Shown one piece after another: positions 5,046-6,062 of a stretch of 6,062 nt of DNA. Below the pieces are notes generated by a model. The model saw only the letters and a list, made by a program, of their open reading frames with translations. It had not been told where the DNA came from and ran no database searches. Within the stretch, counting starts at the first letter, position 1; each line of letters starts with the position of its first letter. A program made the position numbers and the translations under genes. This stretch comes from an uncultured Collinsella sp. (lineage in GTDB: Bacteria; Actinomycetota; Coriobacteriia; Coriobacteriales; Coriobacteriaceae), in NCBI GenBank assembly GCA_938036665.1, contig CALHWR010000194.1, positions 1 to 6,062 of the forward strand. Direction: 5' to 3'.

Positions 5046-6020
5046 TTAGCCAAGGATGCGAGCCATGCGTGCCTTAAACTCCGCGAGGAAACGTGGGGCG
5101 TCCACGGTGAGCGCCACGAGCGCGCTCTTATCCGGATCGGACAGACGGTGCTCATCACAGATAGTGCGGCCGCGGTACTCGCCCAGCAGGTCGACACGAA
5201 GATTGCAGCCGAGCGCACCCACGAGCGTGGGATCAATCGCCACGGCAACCGCCAGCGGATCGTGCAGCGCGCAGCCGCCCAGGTAGGGCGCGTTCATTTC
5301 GTACGAACCGATATAGTGCTCGACCATGCTCGCAAACGCGCAGCCAGCCATAGTGCCCGAGCCCGTCCAGCCGGCAACGTCGCGACGTGTGAGCACCACG
5401 CGGTGCGTCACATCCAAGCCCACCATGGTGAGCTTGCGGCCCGAGCGCAACACGGCGTCGGCAGCCTCGGGGTCGCCCGCCATGTTGGCCTCGGCGCCCG
5501 CGCTCACGTTGCCGGGCACGGTAAGGGCGCCGCCCATCACGACCACGCGACCGATAGACATCATCGCCGCCGCATCACGCTCCAGGGCGAGCGACAGATT
5601 GGAGAGCGGGCCGGTCGCCACGTAGATCAAATCGGGGCCATAGGTACGCGCGGCATCAATCAGGTAATCGACCGCCGCATTGCCATCGGCCGACGTCGCG
5701 CCCACCGGCTCGTACGGCGAAGCGGGCACGCTTGCGCCGCCAATACCGTTCTTGCCGTGGATAAGCGTGGTGGACGCCGGCGGCGTGTAGGGTTCGGTCG
5801 CCTTCATGGGACGATCGGCGCCCAGGTACACCGGCACCTCGGGACGACCCAACAGGTCGAGCACCGCCAAGCAGTTGTGCGCCGACTGCTCGACGCGCAC
5901 GTTGCCAAAGCACGTGGTGATGCCGACGAGCTCCACCTCGGGGCTTGCGATGGCATAGGCGAGCGCCATCGCATCGTCCACACCCATATCCAGATCAAGG
6001 ATCAGCTTCTTGGTTGCCAT
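5046..6020 (-). CDS. Nucleoside hydrolase, inosine/uridine-preferring (IUNH) family
   Basis: This 324-residue protein is full length for the family, which hydrolyses the N-glycosidic bond of ribonucleosides to give ribose and a free base. The N-terminal calcium-binding motif is present as LDLDMGVDDAMAL (8-20), with D11, D15 and D16 as key acids. Further family marks are HGKNGIGG (88-95), VATGPLSNLSLAL (134-146), VVMGGALTVPGN (160-171), AEANMAGDPEAA (177-188), GLDVTHRV (201-208) and LHDPLAVA (252-259), with the catalytic-site histidine and the calcium-binding aspartate H253/D254. The first motif has L and M where T and P are common. The ATG at 6020 has GGAG 7 nt upstream. A promoter lies between it and the regulator gene, so it is probably a separate salvage gene. 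A sugar-pathway link through released ribose is possible but unproven. Base preference cannot be told from sequence. Confidence 0.92.
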   Translation of the reverse strand: MATKKLILDLDMGVDDAMALAYAIASPEVELVGITTCFGNVRVEQSAHNCLAVLDLLGRPEVPVYLGADRPMKATEPYTPPASTTLIHGKNGIGGASVPASPYEPVGATSADGNAAVDYLIDAARTYGPDLIYVATGPLSNLSLALERDAAAMMSIGRVVVMGGALTVPGNVSAGAEANMAGDPEAADAVLRSGRKLTMVGLDVTHRVVLTRRDVAGWTGSGTMAGCAFASMVEHYIGSYEMNAPYLGGCALHDPLAVAVAIDPTLVGALGCNLRVDLLGEYRGRTICDEHRLSDPDKSALVALTVDAPRFLAEFKARMARILG

Positions 6021-6062
6021 TGTTCTACTCCGCTTCTCCGCCTTGTACTAAATCGTCCGACC

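Noticed and set aside
6041..6055. A TACTAAAT sequence upstream of the nucleoside hydrolase resembling the operator core
   Set aside because: It is a single partial match without a paired half-site, and the window ends before the promoter region can be judged.

Overview
The window is about 6 kb of GC-rich bacterial DNA (near 60% by eye), with every convincing gene on the minus strand. GC content, the pairing of a split transketolase with a sugar isomerase and an FGGY kinase, and the style of the LacI-type regulator suggest a gut actinobacterium of the Coriobacteriia (Collinsella-like). That is an impression from sequence style, not a database result.

In the direction of transcription (right to left) the layout is as follows. 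(1) A nucleoside hydrolase of the inosine/uridine-preferring family, 6020-5046. (2) A 203-bp gap holding a TTGACA-type promoter overlapped by AT-rich GTTTA/TAAAC half-sites. (3) A LacI-family regulator, 4842-3832, followed by a minus-strand intrinsic terminator with a cUUCGg tetraloop. (4) A 257-bp gap (3575-3831) containing that terminator and a second, denser cluster of the same half-sites. (5) A tightly packed catabolic cluster: an L-fucose-isomerase-like ketol-isomerase (3574-2174), the transketolase N-terminal half (2171-1335) and the transketolase C-terminal half (1342-401). The first two are 2 bp apart and the two halves overlap by 8 bp. (6) After a 170-bp gap, the first 76 codons of an FGGY carbohydrate kinase that runs off the left edge.

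Taken together, the cluster reads as an aldose-to-ketose isomerase, a ketose kinase and a dedicated two-subunit transketolase under a local LacI-type regulator. An ordinary pentose would not need its own transketolase, so the substrate may be unusual. From established knowledge, the best match in gene content is the D-apiose/D-apulose-4-phosphate transketolase route (isomerase, FGGY kinase, split transketolase), but the substrate cannot be fixed from sequence alone. The regulator appears to have a shortened linker in place of the classical LacI hinge helix. Its likely sites are arrays of short AT-rich half-sites rather than one clear CG-centred palindrome. I regard this regulator-operator pair and the possible unusual-sugar pathway as the most interesting content. 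I see no mobile elements, CRISPR arrays, tRNAs or rRNAs.
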